A program made the translations under genes and the position numbers. From NCBI GenBank assembly GCA_044226845.1, contig JBGAGG010000011.1, forward strand, positions 55,411-119,410: a stretch of DNA of 64,000 bases, given 5' to 3'. The notes under the pieces are model-generated. The model was given only the letters and a program-made list of their open reading frames with translations. It was not told where the DNA came from and did no database searches. Below, piece by piece: positions 62,782 through 64,000 of the stretch (positions are counted from its first letter, which is position 1; every line of letters begins with the position of its first letter). The DNA comes from JAFDZO01 sp044226845 (lineage in GTDB: Bacteria; Bacteroidota; Ignavibacteria; Tepidaquicellales; Tepidaquicellaceae).

Positions 62782-63906
62782 TTAAATTTCCGCTTTTGTA
62801 TCGTATTTTCCAAACGATTTCAATATGTCAGGGTTGGATTTCCAATGCTCTATGCTTTTCGGGTAGTTTTCATAAAGCCATATCTGCAAATCGCTTAAAT
62901 CTATTGTTTTGTCAAGCATGTTGTCCATTCGTTTCTTCCATTCCGTTTTTAAATCAGGTATATTCATCAGCTCTTCTACTTTTTCAAACAGCTTCTCTCT
63001 GTCCTTCGTTAAGATTCCAAAGCCGAGTTTATAGTTCAGCTCCATATCATTCAGATAGCCTATCTTTCCGACGAAATCATTAAATCTTATATACGGCACT
63101 CCAAGCATTCCTGCTTCCGATGACATTGTCTGCGAGTCGCCGATAAACAAACTTGCACCGGCAAGTATATGAGTAATATCTTTCGGCACAATTTTTAATC
63201 TGTACTTTTCAAACTCTTCAAGAACGGGACGCTCTGAATTTATTATCACCCTTCCTTTTTTCTCGAGCATGGAAATCAATCTGCGGCAGTCATCGTTTGT
63301 AATTCCCGTCATGCCTACATCATGCGTTGCCGTTAATGATACAAGACGTATTATAAAATATGTTTGATTTTTTAATTGGTACTTATCTAAAACTGATTCA
63401 TCGATTTTAAAATGATTGGGATGAAGATAAGCGGAAGCTTTGAAGCCTTCAAAGCCTATTTTTTTATTATTGTACTTTCCGAAGTTTGTAATGGCAGGAG
63501 CTAAAGTGTACGTTCCGGTTTTCTGTAGAATAAAAGATTCCGGCACGGCAGTAATATCATCATCAGCAAAAAATATTGTGGGCACTCCTCTTAATCTTCC
63601 TACGATTGTAAGCAAGTCATCCGTTATAAATAAATTATATTTTTTACCGCTAGTGAATTTGAACAGGCGCCATATACTTCTTATAAGATTTATTCCTGCG
63701 CCAAGATATGTAGGTATGCCTTTTATTTTTCTTCCCTGCGGAAAAATGTTTGTGTACTTCCATCCTTCTTTTTTAACTAAGTCTTCAAGCACATCTTTTG
63801 ATGTGATAACAATATCGACTTCATGTCCGCGACGGATAAGTTCGTTAATTGTTATTCTATACAGATGGTACTTAGACGGATGTACGAAGAAAAAAAGAAA
63901 ACGCAT
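62782..63906 (-). CDS. DUF354 glycosyltransferase-like protein
   Basis: The 374-residue protein matches the DUF354 family (PF04007), related to the UDP-GlcNAc 2-epimerase/GT-B fold: FFFVHPSKYHLYRITINELI, GHEVDIVITSKDVLEDLVKK, and late LFIGDSQTMSSEAGMLGVPY with the nucleotide-sugar binding region. Enzymatic activity is not established. It is part of the surface polysaccharide cluster, 196 bases upstream of the sugar transferase, and follows a partial gene. Confidence 0.83.
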   Translation of the reverse strand: MRFLFFFVHPSKYHLYRITINELIRRGHEVDIVITSKDVLEDLVKKEGWKYTNIFPQGRKIKGIPTYLGAGINLIRSIWRLFKFTSGKKYNLFITDDLLTIVGRLRGVPTIFFADDDITAVPESFILQKTGTYTLAPAITNFGKYNNKKIGFEGFKASAYLHPNHFKIDESVLDKYQLKNQTYFIIRLVSLTATHDVGMTGITNDDCRRLISMLEKKGRVIINSERPVLEEFEKYRLKIVPKDITHILAGASLFIGDSQTMSSEAGMLGVPYIRFNDFVGKIGYLNDMELNYKLGFGILTKDREKLFEKVEELMNIPDLKTEWKKRMDNMLDKTIDLSDLQIWLYENYPKSIEHWKSNPDILKSFGKYDTKAEI

Positions 63907-63931
63907 TTATTTGAGAAGATTTAAATTTTAC

Positions 63932-64000
63932 TTAGTCCAGACGATTACATCTTATACCGTAACGCGATAAGAACATCGTTATCTCTTCACCGATTGCAGA
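63932..64000 (-). CDS. C-terminal end of an unidentified protein
   Basis: The last 22 codons of a gene enter from the right edge (SAIGEEITMFLSRYGIRCNR then LD and TAA at 63932-63934). It stops 25 bases before the DUF354 gene and probably belongs to the same operon. Too short for a family call. Confidence 0.55.
   Translation of the reverse strand, partial: SAIGEEITMFLSRYGIRCNRLD

Overview
The window is a low-GC, gene-dense stretch of chromosome from a didermic bacterium of the FCB (Bacteroidota/Chlorobi/Ignavibacteria) group. The best evidence is a set of seven secreted proteins that end in the same 75-90 residue C-terminal domain, opening with a NYPNPFNP motif (or YPNPA) and closing in KKM-L-K. 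This is the type A sorting signal of the type IX secretion system (T9SS), and this form of it is typical of Ignavibacteria-like lineages. KDO synthesis (kdsB), a Wzi-like outer membrane protein and a beta-barrel transporter support an outer membrane with LPS. The exact taxon is an inference. No phage, plasmid, insertion sequence or CRISPR array was seen.

Layout. 1-620: partial YdeI/OmdA-type gene and a tRNA-Leu(GAG). 620-1344: non-coding, with repeats. 1345-7000: two T9SS propeller proteins, a hypothetical helical protein and a CAP-domain protein. 7250-9300: cbpA-chaA pair. 9494-13186: a large T9SS Ycf48-like protein and a TrmB-type regulator with palindromes around it. 13398-18027: a probable nitric-oxide signalling unit (secreted helical protein, H-NOX, hybrid histidine kinase), then a small membrane protein and an exported YCII-like protein. 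18140-23222: TPR protein, then the marC / GT-C-TPR / crcB / uspA operon. 23299-29207: NlpC/P60, GNAT, ABC exporter, and an exported redoxin with a multicopper oxidase. 29365-32589: small membrane proteins, a membrane J-domain protein, a frameshifted T9SS protein and an overlooked zinc-ribbon microprotein. 32669-37650: DinB protein and a Tro/Znu-type metal-uptake operon with its own DtxR regulator, in which the permease also carries a fused DtxR-like domain. 37810-46552: T9SS protein, lone receiver, glutathione peroxidase, two SLC1 symporters with different substrate motifs, and a CtpE-like P-type ATPase. 46573-49908: plsC-gatC-kdsB-pyrG operon. 50008-56745: T9SS carboxypeptidase, a broken recG, VOC protein, mdh and rplU-rpmA. 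56746-57344: repeat-rich spacer. 57345-58241: alpha/beta hydrolase beside a cluster of REP-like hairpins. 58555-64000: surface polysaccharide genes (2-epimerase, Wzi-like, sugar transferase fusion, DUF354, and the end of one more gene).

Taken together the genes describe a surface-active heterotroph: extracellular peptidase and copper oxidase, NO sensing, regulated metal uptake, dicarboxylate/amino acid uptake and polysaccharide synthesis. The points most worth a second look are the H-NOX/kinase operon, the permease-DtxR fusion, the SLC1 pair, the two repeat families (56.8-57.3 kb and 58.3 kb) and the two disrupted reading frames.
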